The notes beneath the pieces were generated by a model. That model was not told the origin of the DNA and ran no database searches. It saw only the letters and a list, made by a program, of their open reading frames with translations. A stretch of DNA of 38,671 nucleotides from Bhargavaea cecembensis. Its GTDB lineage: Bacteria; Bacillota; Bacilli; Bacillales_A; Planococcaceae. Position numbers and translations under genes: made by a program. The DNA lies in NCBI RefSeq assembly GCF_000826125.2, contig NZ_LN651373.1, positions 852,707 through 891,377 of the forward strand, in the 5' to 3' direction. Position 1 is the stretch's first letter, and each line of letters starts with the position of its first letter. Shown here in pieces: positions 1-7,463 of the stretch.

Positions 1-714
1 CCCGCCATGATCAAGCTGATCTTCCAGGAAGCGTTCGGCCTCCGGGAAGCGGCCGGCGGGGCGGTCGGCGTCGCCATCATGCAGGGGGTCCGCAGAGGGC
101 TCTTCTCGAACGAAGCGGGGATGGGGAGCGTGCCGAACGCCGCTGCGACGGCGTCCGTCTCCCATCCGGCCAAGCAGGGGCTTGTGCAGAGTCTCGGCGT
201 GTTCTTCGATACGATCATCATCTGCTCGGCGACCGCGTTCATGATCATCCTCGCCGGCGTCTACAACACCACCGAGCAGGAGGGCATCATCCTGACGCAG
301 GCATCCTTGTCCGAGCTCGTCGGAACTTGGGCGCCGTACTTCATCGCCGTGTCGATCTTCTTCTTCGCCTTCAGCTCGATCATCGGGAACTATTACTACG
401 GCGAATCCAACATTGAATTCATCCGAGCGCATCCCGCCTGGCTCACCCTCTACCGGTTCGGCGTGCTGGCGATGGTCATGTTCGGTTCGCTCGCACAGGT
501 CCAGGTCGTCTGGGACATGGCGGACCTGTTCATGGGCTCGATGGCCGTCATCAACCTCGTCGTCATCTTCCTGCTCGGAAAAGTGGCGTTCAAGGTGCTG
601 GATGACTTCATGGATCAGCGGAAGCGGGGGCTCAATCCGGACTTCCGGGCATCGACCATTCCGGGACTCAAAGGAGCCGAATGCTGGGAGGACGAAGCAC
701 GGAACGGGAAGTGA
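1..714 (+). CDS. Sodium:alanine/glycine symporter (AGCS family), C-terminal part
   Basis: The open frame enters from the left edge, so the N-terminus is missing and the first visible Met at position 7 is internal. About 237 residues remain of a family that usually has 450-500. The segment with GVRRGLFSNEAGMGSVPNAA is the conserved AGCS signature. It is followed by several hydrophobic membrane segments (roughly residues 60-85, 105-130, 145-165 and 175-195 of the visible part) and a short charged cytoplasmic tail. The family imports alanine or glycine with Na+ or H+ across the cytoplasmic membrane; which amino acid is used here cannot be told from the sequence. Stop at 712-714, followed by a 90 bp gap to the malic enzyme gene, which has its own promoter-like sequence. 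Confidence 0.9.
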   Translation, partial: PAMIKLIFQEAFGLREAAGGAVGVAIMQGVRRGLFSNEAGMGSVPNAAATASVSHPAKQGLVQSLGVFFDTIIICSATAFMIILAGVYNTTEQEGIILTQASLSELVGTWAPYFIAVSIFFFAFSSIIGNYYYGESNIEFIRAHPAWLTLYRFGVLAMVMFGSLAQVQVVWDMADLFMGSMAVINLVVIFLLGKVAFKVLDDFMDQRKRGLNPDFRASTIPGLKGAECWEDEARNGK

Positions 715-737
715 AGTAGGATGTCGGACAACTTCTA

Positions 738-767
738 TTTACGGTCATGCTTTCAAAGTAGTACAAT
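738..767 (+). promoter_or_regulatory. Putative sigma-A promoter for the malic enzyme gene
   Basis: TACAAT at 762-767 resembles a -10 box. A weak -35 (TTTACG at 738-743, 18 bp spacer, or TTACGG at 739-744, 17 bp spacer) lies upstream. The start codon is 38 bp downstream. Sequence match only. Confidence 0.35.
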
Positions 768-804
768 CAAATAGCATAGAGAGACCGCAGGAGGGAACGA
801 ATCC

Positions 805-2118
805 ATGGAATATAGCATTTTACGAAATCTGATCGTTGAAATTCCGCAGATGCCGGGGAACTTTGCCAAAGTCGCTTCGGTGATCGGCGCTGAAGGAGCG
901 GACATCGGCGATATCGAGACACTGAAGATCGGCACCCACACGACGATCCGGGACATTTCCGTCCAGTTCGAGACGAAGGAGCACGTTGACCGGGTTGTCG
1001 AAAAGATCCGCGAGATCGGCGACGGCATCGTCATCCACGCCATCTCGGACGATGTGATGAAAGCACACGAAGGCGGGAAGATCCACATGTCCAGCCGCCG
1101 CGGCATCCGGTCGCTCGGCGATCTGCGCCGCGTGTACACGCCGGGAGTCGCGAACATTTGCGAGATCATCCACCAGGACCCGGAACAGGCCGACTACTTC
1201 ACAAGCATCGGCAACAGCGTCGCCATCGTGACGGACGGCACGGCCATCCTCGGACTCGGCAACATCGGCCCGGTTGCCGGCATGCCGGTCATGGAAGGGA
1301 AGGCCGTCCTGTTCGACCAGTTCGTCGGCATCAGCGGCATTCCGATCCTGCTGGATACGAGCGATCCGGACGAAGTAGTCGCAACCGTCAAGCATATCCA
1401 CAAGGCGTACGGCGGCATCCTGCTCGAGGACATCGGCTCGCCGCACTGCTTTGAGATCGAAGAACGGCTGAAGGCGGAGCTCGACATTCCGGTCATGCAC
1501 GACGATCAGCACGGCACGGCGGTCGTGACGCTCGCCGCCATCCTGTCCGCTTGCCGGACGGCCGGCGTGGAACTTTCCAAGGCGAAAGTCGGCCAGATCG
1601 GACTCGGCGCGGCAGGACTTGCGATCTGCAAGATGCTCATGGAGTACGGTGTCGAGGAAATGTACGGTTCCGACTTGAACGAAGCGGCAAAGGACCGGCT
1701 TCGCGAGAGCGGCGGCACGGTGCTCGATTCGATTGATGAGCTGATGGAGAAAAGCGACATCGTCGTCGCAACGACCGGCGTGCAGGGGCTCATCAAGAAG
1801 GAAATGGTCCGCAAAGGCCAGATCATCCTCGCGCTCTCGAACCCGCATCCGGAAATCACGGCGGACGACGCACTGGAAGCCGGCGCGGCATTCGCTGCCG
1901 ACGGCCGGCTCGTGAACAACGTGCTCGGCTTCCCGGGCATCTTCCGCGGTGCGCTGAACGCGCGGGCGAAGAAAATCACGTATCCGATGCTGATCGCGGC
2001 CGCCCAGGCGATCGTGGACAGCACGAAACCGGGCGACCTCGTCCCGCATCCGCTTGACCCGAATGTTCACGTGGCCGTCACGGAAGCGGTAGAACAGGTG
2101 GCCGGCGACCAGCAGTGA
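805..2118 (+). CDS. NAD(P)-dependent malic enzyme with N-terminal ACT domain
   Basis: Oxidatively decarboxylates malate to pyruvate and CO2 in the cytoplasm. Residues about 5-80 form an ACT-type regulatory domain (start LRNLIVEIPQMPGNFAKV), suggesting control by a small ligand. The malic N-domain follows, with the catalytic tyrosine in RVYTPGVA (Y111), the conserved lysine of EGKAVLF (K166), and metal ligands in LLEDI (207-210) and MHDDQHGTAV (DD233-234). A Rossmann motif GLGAAGLAI lies at 266-274, and an Asp (D290) near the end of the second strand hints at NAD rather than NADP; this is inference. At 437 residues it matches the length of B. subtilis MleA (about 439), not the 560-580 residue MaeA/MalS forms. 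GGAGG at 790-794 precedes the ATG. Transcribed alone as far as can be seen. Confidence 0.9.
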   Translation: MEYSILRNLIVEIPQMPGNFAKVASVIGAEGADIGDIETLKIGTHTTIRDISVQFETKEHVDRVVEKIREIGDGIVIHAISDDVMKAHEGGKIHMSSRRGIRSLGDLRRVYTPGVANICEIIHQDPEQADYFTSIGNSVAIVTDGTAILGLGNIGPVAGMPVMEGKAVLFDQFVGISGIPILLDTSDPDEVVATVKHIHKAYGGILLEDIGSPHCFEIEERLKAELDIPVMHDDQHGTAVVTLAAILSACRTAGVELSKAKVGQIGLGAAGLAICKMLMEYGVEEMYGSDLNEAAKDRLRESGGTVLDSIDELMEKSDIVVATTGVQGLIKKEMVRKGQIILALSNPHPEITADDALEAGAAFAADGRLVNNVLGFPGIFRGALNARAKKITYPMLIAAAQAIVDSTKPGDLVPHPLDPNVHVAVTEAVEQVAGDQQ

Positions 2119-2130
2119 ACCGGCCCGCCG

Positions 2131-2159
2131 TTGTGACGGCGCTGTACATCCGGTAAAAT
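2131..2159 (+). promoter_or_regulatory. Sigma-A promoter for nagB
   Basis: TTGTGA (2131-2136), 17 bp spacer, TAAAAT (2154-2159). Good spacing and placement 41 bp before the nagB start. Indicates that nagB is transcribed separately from the malic enzyme gene. Confidence 0.55.
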
Positions 2160-2199
2160 GAAGGCAGAGAACTTATGACATCGTGAAGGACGTGAAATA

Positions 2200-2907
2200 A
2201 TGCAAAATGTTCGGTATGTGAAGGTAGGCAGCAAGGAAGAGGCGGCATCCGTCGTCCTCGACAGAGTACGGAAAGAACTGGATGACGGCCTGAACGTTCT
2301 TGGGCTGGCAACCGGCAGCACGATGATTCCGATCTACAAGTCATGGAGCGATTCGGATCTCGACTTTTCCGGCGTGACTTCATTCAATCTCGACGAATAC
2401 GCAGGACTCGGGAAAGACAATCCGAACAGCTACGCATGGTTCATGAATCATCACTTGTTCAGCCATAAGCCGTTCAAGGAGACGTACATTCCGGACGGCA
2501 CGGCCGAAGACCTGACGGCGGAATGCGAGGAATACGAGGCGCTGCTCCGCGACGCGGAAATCGACCTCCAGTTCCTCGGAGTCGGCGAGAACGGGCATAT
2601 CGCGTTCAACGAGCCGGGCACTCCGTTCAGCTCGACGACCCATGTGACCCAATTGACCGACTCGACACTCGGCGTGAACAGCCAGTATTTCGAAGATGAA
2701 TCGGCGATTCCGAAAACGGCGCTCACGATGGGCATCGCCTCGATCCTGTCCGCCAAAAAGATCCTTCTTCTCGCGTTCGGCGAGAAAAAACGCTTTGCGC
2801 TGGAGCAGCTCGTGAAAGGGGAGCGCACGACCGAATTCCCGATCACCGCGCTGCTCGATCACCCGGACGTGACGATCATCACCGATCTGGACGGCATTAC
2901 CGGATAA
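2200..2907 (+). CDS. nagB: Glucosamine-6-phosphate deaminase
   Basis: Converts glucosamine-6-phosphate to fructose-6-phosphate and ammonia, the step that returns amino sugars from wall or chitin turnover to glycolysis. The phosphate-binding loop ATGSTM is at 38-43. The enolisation aspartate lies in NLDEYAGL (D65) and the ring-opening signature is GVGENGHIAFNEPG, with N131, H133 and E138. Asn in place of the Asp of the E. coli enzyme is usual in short Gram-positive NagB proteins. At 235 residues it is close to B. subtilis NagB (about 242) and lacks the allosteric C-terminal extension of E. coli NagB. No nagA (GlcNAc-6-P deacetylase) or NagR/YvoA regulator is adjacent, which is unusual for Bacillales. 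Ends at a strong terminator. Confidence 0.95.
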   Translation: MQNVRYVKVGSKEEAASVVLDRVRKELDDGLNVLGLATGSTMIPIYKSWSDSDLDFSGVTSFNLDEYAGLGKDNPNSYAWFMNHHLFSHKPFKETYIPDGTAEDLTAECEEYEALLRDAEIDLQFLGVGENGHIAFNEPGTPFSSTTHVTQLTDSTLGVNSQYFEDESAIPKTALTMGIASILSAKKILLLAFGEKKRFALEQLVKGERTTEFPITALLDHPDVTIITDLDGITG

Positions 2908-2915
2908 CCAACATT

Positions 2916-2964
2916 AAAAAACCGCTGTGCGGGATCTGCGTGATCCCTGCACAGCGGTTTTTGG
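2916..2964. terminator. Bidirectional intrinsic terminator between nagB and the 3003-3659 gene
   Basis: A long GC-rich inverted repeat (arms ACCGCTGTGC and GCACAGCGGT plus inner GGATC/GATCC) is flanked by an A-run on the left and a T-run on the right. It can therefore terminate nagB on plus and the convergent gene on minus. Confidence 0.85.
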
Positions 2965-3002
2965 TTTGCTTCATTTAATAGCGGCGGGCGGATGTGGCTC
3001 GA

Positions 3003-3659
3003 TCAGATCGGTCTGTGGCCGGCGTCGCCGAACGGTTCCGGCGGGCCATCGGAAGAGGTGTCATCGAGGAAGTCCTGTACGGGTTCCTGCTCCTCGTAGC
3101 GGGCTTGCCGCTCCTCCTCGTCCAGCGGATCCGCTTCGTTCCCGTCATAGCGGCCGATCGGATCGCCGTACGCGACGTCAGTTCCGCCGTTGCCCGGGAT
3201 GCCTCCGGATTCCATGCTCTCCATGTCCGCTCCGTCGGCTGCGCTTTCGGTGAAGTCCTCAACCGGTTCCTGTTCTTCGTAACGGGAAGATCGGGACTCG
3301 CCGCTTGCGACGCCTTCCATCTCGACCTGGCCTGCAAACTGGTTCGGCGCCGCCGGTTTCTGTGAATCGGGGATTTGGCCGAATTCGCCGGAAGCCGGCT
3401 TTGCATCCGCCCGCACATCGGTGCCCGCGTCAAACGTCGGAATGCCGCCGAATTCCGTCATGCTGTTTTCTTTCCGTTGCGGGTTGCGCTCGTTGTATTC
3501 GTATTCCCCTGCGGCCTTTGCCCGTTCCGGCCCGTCATCGCTCTTATTCTTGTTCTCCGTTTCTTCCGCCCACTGATCGATTTTATTCATCGCCATGTCT
3601 GCAGCCTTGCCGATGGTCCCCTTCGCTTTATCGAAAAAGCCGGAGTCTTTGTCCATCAT
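3003..3659 (-). CDS. Unrecognised acidic, repeat-containing protein
   Basis: 218 residues, no cysteine, no signal peptide and no membrane segment, so probably cytoplasmic. Residues about 8-40 (FFDKAKGTIGKAADMAMNKI and following) look like an amphipathic helix. The rest is rich in Glu, Asp, Gly, Pro and Ser and likely disordered. The block RYEEQEPV-E/Q-DF occurs twice, each followed by an acidic Gly/Asp/Ser stretch, an internal duplication. The ATG at 3659 and a second ATG at 3656 both follow AAGGAGG (3664-3670); the second has the better spacing (7 versus 4 nt), so either may be used. I do not recognise a family. The composition suggests a stress- or hydration-type protein, but that is only an impression. 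A 21 bp repeat array lies about 100 bp upstream of its start. Confidence 0.65.
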   Translation of the reverse strand: MMDKDSGFFDKAKGTIGKAADMAMNKIDQWAEETENKNKSDDGPERAKAAGEYEYNERNPQRKENSMTEFGGIPTFDAGTDVRADAKPASGEFGQIPDSQKPAAPNQFAGQVEMEGVASGESRSSRYEEQEPVEDFTESAADGADMESMESGGIPGNGGTDVAYGDPIGRYDGNEADPLDEEERQARYEEQEPVQDFLDDTSSDGPPEPFGDAGHRPI

Positions 3660-3757
3660 GATGCCTCCTTCGTGTATTTATCTATTTGTTCCCTCGCTTG
3701 CGAAAGGGTAAACGGGGAAGAGGCGGATCGGCAGTAGGGAAAAGGAGCGGCAGCGGG

Positions 3758-3862
3758 GATAAAGATAACGTTTGGTCGGATAAAGATAACGCTCCGCCGG
3801 ATAAAGATAACGCTCGGCTCGATAAAGATAACGTTTCGCCCGATAAAGATCACGCTCCCGCA
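3758..3862. repeat. Five-unit 21 bp tandem array (AAACGTT class, array A)
   Basis: The core GATAAAGATAACG starts at 3758, 3779, 3800, 3821 and 3842 (last unit ATCACG instead of ATAACG), an exact 21 bp period. The eight bases between cores vary (TTTGGTCG, CTCCGCCG, CTCGGCTC, TTTCGCCC). Read on the minus strand each unit starts (G)AACGTTATCTTTATC, resembling the arrays near 8761, 22503 and 32724. Confidence 0.85.
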
Positions 3863-3895
3863 AAAATCAGTCCGATCCCTGTCCCGCGGGGCAAA

Positions 3896-3933
3896 TCAAA
3901 ACCGGCCGGGCATGACGCCGGGCCGGTTGGTTT
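3896..3933 (-). terminator. Terminator after secA2-slaP
   Basis: Inverted repeat of AACCGGCCCGGC and GCCCGGCCGGTT with a short loop, followed on the minus strand by a T-rich stretch (TTTTGATTTG). Lies 10 bp beyond the slaP stop. Confidence 0.75.
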
Positions 3934-3943
3934 CAGATGTGAA

Positions 3944-4837
3944 TTATCTCGGAACGCGGGCCGTCCAGCGGGACAGGTCCGGATTTTGTTTCTGGACGAC
4001 TTCTTTCGGGAAGACGAACGTCCACGGAGTGGTCGTGTTGGCGGATACCGTCAGAGGCGGCAGCGTGAATGTGCCTTTGCAGATGACGTCTCCCGCCGCG
4101 TCAACGACTTCAAGCGGCAGCTGCTCCAGGTTGATCTTACGGGAGTAGCCGTTGCGGACGAGCAATGCGATGGCGAGGCCTCCGTCGTCCTGCGGACGTG
4201 CCTGGAAACCAGTCATGTTGAGCTCGCGCGGACGCAGTGCCGGCAGGCTTTCGACGAGTTCCTCGAGCGCTTTTTTCTGTTCATCGTCGAGGCTGTTTTC
4301 CCATTCGGGCTTCAGTTCGAGCTTGTGCGGCGCGAGGGACTGGACGTTGAAGTTGAGCGTCCAGCCTTCCTCGGGCGCTTCTTTCAGGAACTGGTCCTGC
4401 TTGTCGAACACGAACACCCACGGACGGGCGGTTTCCGGTTCGATCGAGCCGAGTTCCTGCATGTCGAATTCCTTCGACGCGGCGAGTTTGCCGTCTTGCG
4501 TGACGAGCAACAGCTCAACAGGGCCCATCTGCACCGGCTGCGGCACGGACGAACGGAAGAACGCCTTGACGAGCCATTGTCCGTTCCGCTCGTCCACGTC
4601 GATGTCGATCCCGGCAAGCGAGAGCTGGTAAGGCTTCAGCGGCTCGAGTTCATTCGCGAGGAACCGGAATACATATTCCTGCTCCTGGGGCACCTGCCAC
4701 TCGGGATGGATGCTGAGCGTCGTGTCGATGAGCTCGGCGCCTTCGCGGCCCTGGCCGCTTTCGGTCAATTCATCGGAAGAGACCGTGCTGTCGGCCCCTT
4801 TTCTGTCGGTTTTCTTGAACATGGAAAAGAAGTTCAT
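3944..4837 (-). CDS. slaP: Accessory Sec system S-layer assembly protein SlaP
   Basis: 297 residues with two copies of a roughly 110-residue domain (about 45-155 and 165-290). Each carries a PEW segment, a LxxLxPxxLxLxG segment and a closing PW-V/T-FVF element (ARPWVFVFDKQ and TTPWTFVFPKE). This duplicated layout is that of the SlaP family, which works with SecA2 in Bacillus anthracis to export S-layer proteins. No signal peptide or membrane segment, in keeping with a cytoplasmic Sec partner. Its ATG overlaps the secA2 stop by 4 bp (4834-4837), indicating translational coupling. The short N-terminal segment MNFFSMFKKTDRKG resembles the start of SecA2 (MLSIFKKS). Assignment rests on the domain duplication and on position; no S-layer gene is visible in the window. 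Confidence 0.85.
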   Translation of the reverse strand: MNFFSMFKKTDRKGADSTVSSDELTESGQGREGAELIDTTLSIHPEWQVPQEQEYVFRFLANELEPLKPYQLSLAGIDIDVDERNGQWLVKAFFRSSVPQPVQMGPVELLLVTQDGKLAASKEFDMQELGSIEPETARPWVFVFDKQDQFLKEAPEEGWTLNFNVQSLAPHKLELKPEWENSLDDEQKKALEELVESLPALRPRELNMTGFQARPQDDGGLAIALLVRNGYSRKINLEQLPLEVVDAAGDVICKGTFTLPPLTVSANTTTPWTFVFPKEVVQKQNPDLSRWTARVPR

Positions 4838-7191
4838 TGTTCCGCCTCCTCTAGTTGGTTGATCAAGCTGATGAGGTCATTCAGGATGAATTTCCTCATC
4901 TCCTGGTAATGCTTGCCGAACAGTTCCAGCCCTTCCCGCTGGTAGATCCGCATCGGGTCTTCCTGCTGGTAGCGCCGGAGTCCGATGCCTTCCTTCATGC
5001 GGGTCATCGCCTCGAGATGGCGGACCCACATCGTGTCGATCCGGCTCAGCATGTTGCGCTGGGCCGCGTCGCGGAACAGTTCATTTTCAAAAGCGGTGTG
5101 GATCTGCTCCTTGAAAGAGGCGATGGTGTCCTCAAGCTCTTTCCGGACATCTTTCTGCCGGGTGAGCTCCGGATCAAATTCCGGCACGTCCGGGAGAATG
5201 GCGGCGAGCGAACGCTTCAAGGCGTCAAGATTCCATTCATCCTGCGAGCCGGAGCCCGGCGCGTAATCCTCCAGCTCAAAGGATACCGTATCGTCGACAA
5301 GCCCGTCGGCCGTTTCGGCGAGGCGGTCTTCTTCGAGCACGCGGTTCCGGAAGGAGAACACGACGCCGCGCTGGTCGTTGATGACGTCATCGAGCTTCAG
5401 GTTGTATTCGCGCTGCGAGAAGTGGACGCCTTCGACGATCCGCTGGGTCCGCTCGGTCAGCTCATCGATGTTCTTGTTCAGGACGAGCCCGTCGTCATCC
5501 GTCTGTGCGGCGGCGACGGCCTTTTCGGTTTCTTCTTTCGCAAAGCGGCGGAACATATCATCTTCCAGGGAAATGAAGAACCGGCTTTCGCCCGGGTCGC
5601 CCTGACGTCCGGATCGGCCGCGGAGCTGGTTGTCGATCCGCCGGCTTTCGTGCTTTTCGGTACCGAGCACGAACAGGCCGCCCGTCTCGGCCACGCCTTC
5701 GCCGAGCTGGATGTCGGTGCCCCGGCCGGCCATGTTCGTCGCGACGGTGATTGTGCCGTACTGCCCGGCATCCGCGATGAGCTGGATCTCCTGCTCGACG
5801 GACTTGGCGTTCAGAAGGTGGTAGGGGAGCTTGTACTTGTCGAGATACTTGACCACTTCTTCCGACTGGAGGATCGAGGTTGTCCCGACGAGCACCGGCT
5901 GCCCTTTTGCATGGCGCTCCTTCACTTCGCGGGCGACGGCTTCGTACTTGTCCTCGATCGTCAAGTACACGCGGTCCGGCTGGTCGATGCGCTGCTTCGG
6001 CCGGTTCGTCGGCACTTGCACGACCTGCATGCCGTACACTTCGCGGAATTCCTTTTCCTGTGTCTTCGCGGTCCCTGTCATGCCGCAGAGGCCCGGGTAC
6101 ATCCGGAAGTAGTTCTGGATCGTGATCTGGGACTGCGCCTTGTTTTCATCGGTGATCTCCAGGCCTTCTTTCGCTTCGATCGCCTGGTGGAGGCCGTCGG
6201 ACAAGGTGCGGCCTTCCATGATCCGCCCGGTGAACATGTCGACGAGCGCAATCTCGTCTTTATCATTGACGATGTAATCGACGTCCCGCTTGAAGATGAC
6301 GTGCGCGCGGACGCCCTGGATGACGTAATGGTAGAGGGTCTGGTGATCGGCTTCATACAGATTGTCAACGCCGAACGCCTTTTCGACTTTGTCGATCCCT
6401 TCATCGGTGAGGGAGACGGCCTTCGTTTCCGGGTCGAACTCGTAGTCCCGGTCCTGCTCGAACCGCTTCATGAGAAGGGCGGAGATCCGGTGCAGCTCTG
6501 CGGCTGGCGGCATCTTGCCGGCGATGATGAGCGGCGTCTTCGCTTCATCGATCAGGACGCTGTCGACTTCATCGATGATGGCGAAGTGGTACGGACGCTG
6601 CACTTTCTGCGACGGATGCGAGACGAGATTATCCCGGAGGTAATCAAATCCAAACTCGGTCCCGACGCCGTATGTAATATCCGCACGGTAGGCGGCCTGC
6701 TTGGCGTCCGGCTCCATCATCGGGACGTTGAGGCCGGTCGTGAGCCCGAGGAATTGGTGGATCTGCCCGATCTGCTCAAAGTCGCGGCGGGCGAGGTAAT
6801 CGTTCACCGTGATGACGTGGACGCCTTCACCGGTCAGGGCCTGTACATAGGAAGGAAGGGAAGCGACGAGCGTTTTCCCCTCACCGGTCGCCATCTCGGC
6901 GATATTGCCCTCGGTCATGACGAGTCCGCCGATGAGCTGGACATCGAAATGACGCATGCCGAGCACACGCTTCGAGGCTTCTCGGACGACCGCAAATGCA
7001 TCGGGAACGATGTCCGCAAGTTTCGTCCCGTCCTGGAGCCGGCTGCGGAATTCTTCCGTCATGCCGGCAAGCTCGGAGTCTGACATTTTTTCGTATTTTT
7101 CTTCCAATGCATTGATGCGGTCGGTGATCTTTGTATATTTTTTCAGCTGCCGCGGCGTGGTGGCGGCAGATTTCTTGAATATGGATAGCAT
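4834..7191 (-). CDS. secA2: Accessory Sec translocase ATPase SecA2
   Basis: Drives export of a subset of proteins, typically S-layer or wall proteins, through the membrane channel. Walker A is ATGEGKT (GEGKT 103-107), followed by NDYLARRD and [15 protein letters not shown], and DEVD at 207-210 is Walker B. The second ATPase half has [12 protein letters not shown] and [12 protein letters not shown]. At 785 residues it is shorter than the housekeeping SecA (836, at 18095-20605). It ends in LISLINQLEEAEQ without the C-terminal linker and Cys-rich zinc motif, which is characteristic of SecA2. AAGGAGCG at about 7202-7209 on the minus strand precedes the ATG. First gene of a two-gene operon with slaP. 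Confidence 0.93.
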   Translation of the reverse strand: MLSIFKKSAATTPRQLKKYTKITDRINALEEKYEKMSDSELAGMTEEFRSRLQDGTKLADIVPDAFAVVREASKRVLGMRHFDVQLIGGLVMTEGNIAEMATGEGKTLVASLPSYVQALTGEGVHVITVNDYLARRDFEQIGQIHQFLGLTTGLNVPMMEPDAKQAAYRADITYGVGTEFGFDYLRDNLVSHPSQKVQRPYHFAIIDEVDSVLIDEAKTPLIIAGKMPPAAELHRISALLMKRFEQDRDYEFDPETKAVSLTDEGIDKVEKAFGVDNLYEADHQTLYHYVIQGVRAHVIFKRDVDYIVNDKDEIALVDMFTGRIMEGRTLSDGLHQAIEAKEGLEITDENKAQSQITIQNYFRMYPGLCGMTGTAKTQEKEFREVYGMQVVQVPTNRPKQRIDQPDRVYLTIEDKYEAVAREVKERHAKGQPVLVGTTSILQSEEVVKYLDKYKLPYHLLNAKSVEQEIQLIADAGQYGTITVATNMAGRGTDIQLGEGVAETGGLFVLGTEKHESRRIDNQLRGRSGRQGDPGESRFFISLEDDMFRRFAKEETEKAVAAAQTDDDGLVLNKNIDELTERTQRIVEGVHFSQREYNLKLDDVINDQRGVVFSFRNRVLEEDRLAETADGLVDDTVSFELEDYAPGSGSQDEWNLDALKRSLAAILPDVPEFDPELTRQKDVRKELEDTIASFKEQIHTAFENELFRDAAQRNMLSRIDTMWVRHLEAMTRMKEGIGLRRYQQEDPMRIYQREGLELFGKHYQEMRKFILNDLISLINQLEEAEQ

Positions 7192-7205
7192 GGATTGACG
7201 CTCCT

Positions 7206-7245
7206 TTGATAAAGTCCGTCTTCGGACACTCTCCTATTTTATCAA
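7206..7245 (-). promoter_or_regulatory. secA2 leader: extended -10 and nested inverted repeat
   Basis: On the minus strand TGATAAAAT (7236-7244) resembles an extended -10 box. Between it and the start codon lies a hairpin of GTCCG/CGGAC (7214-7227). This is nested in a second inverted repeat, TTGATAAA (7206-7213) with TTTATCAA (7238-7245). The outer arm overlaps the SD region, so folding could hide the ribosome site. Functional role is inference. Confidence 0.35.
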
Positions 7246-7390
7246 AAAGCTTTGGAAAAGACTACTTGTGCCGAAACTTCCCGAATCGTTGCGCGTCCCA
7301 TTATTTAGAGCTGTTTCAGTTGTGCGTGTTGGGGAATGGTATGAGTACGAAGGACCGTTTTTGAAGGTAAAAGTGTTTTGTTCAATCAAT

Positions 7391-7401
7391 CATGCTATAA
7401 T
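7391..7401 (+). promoter_or_regulatory. Extended -10 promoter for tagO
   Basis: TGCTATAAT with a perfect TATAAT at 7396-7401 and TG one base upstream. There is no convincing -35 at 16-18 bp. The start codon is 62 bp downstream. Confidence 0.5.
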
Positions 7402-7463
7402 ACAGTAGACCAAAAATGCGGTGGACCCAAAATAGAGTAGGCAATATTGGTAGGAGGAAGGAC

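Noticed and set aside
820-2070. 416-residue minus-strand frame opposite the malic enzyme
   Set aside because: Antisense shadow with Asp/Arg/Val-rich composition typical of reverse frames.
3656-3863. Small minus-strand frames reading as seven-residue repeats (RYLYPAE, VIFIRPN type)
   Set aside because: They come from the 21 bp period (seven codons) of array A. All frames stay open, and there is no ribosome site or normal codon use.
4855-7083. 742-residue plus-strand frame opposite secA2
   Set aside because: Antisense shadow of a high-GC coding region; composition is that of reverse-strand codons and there is no ribosome site or family resemblance.
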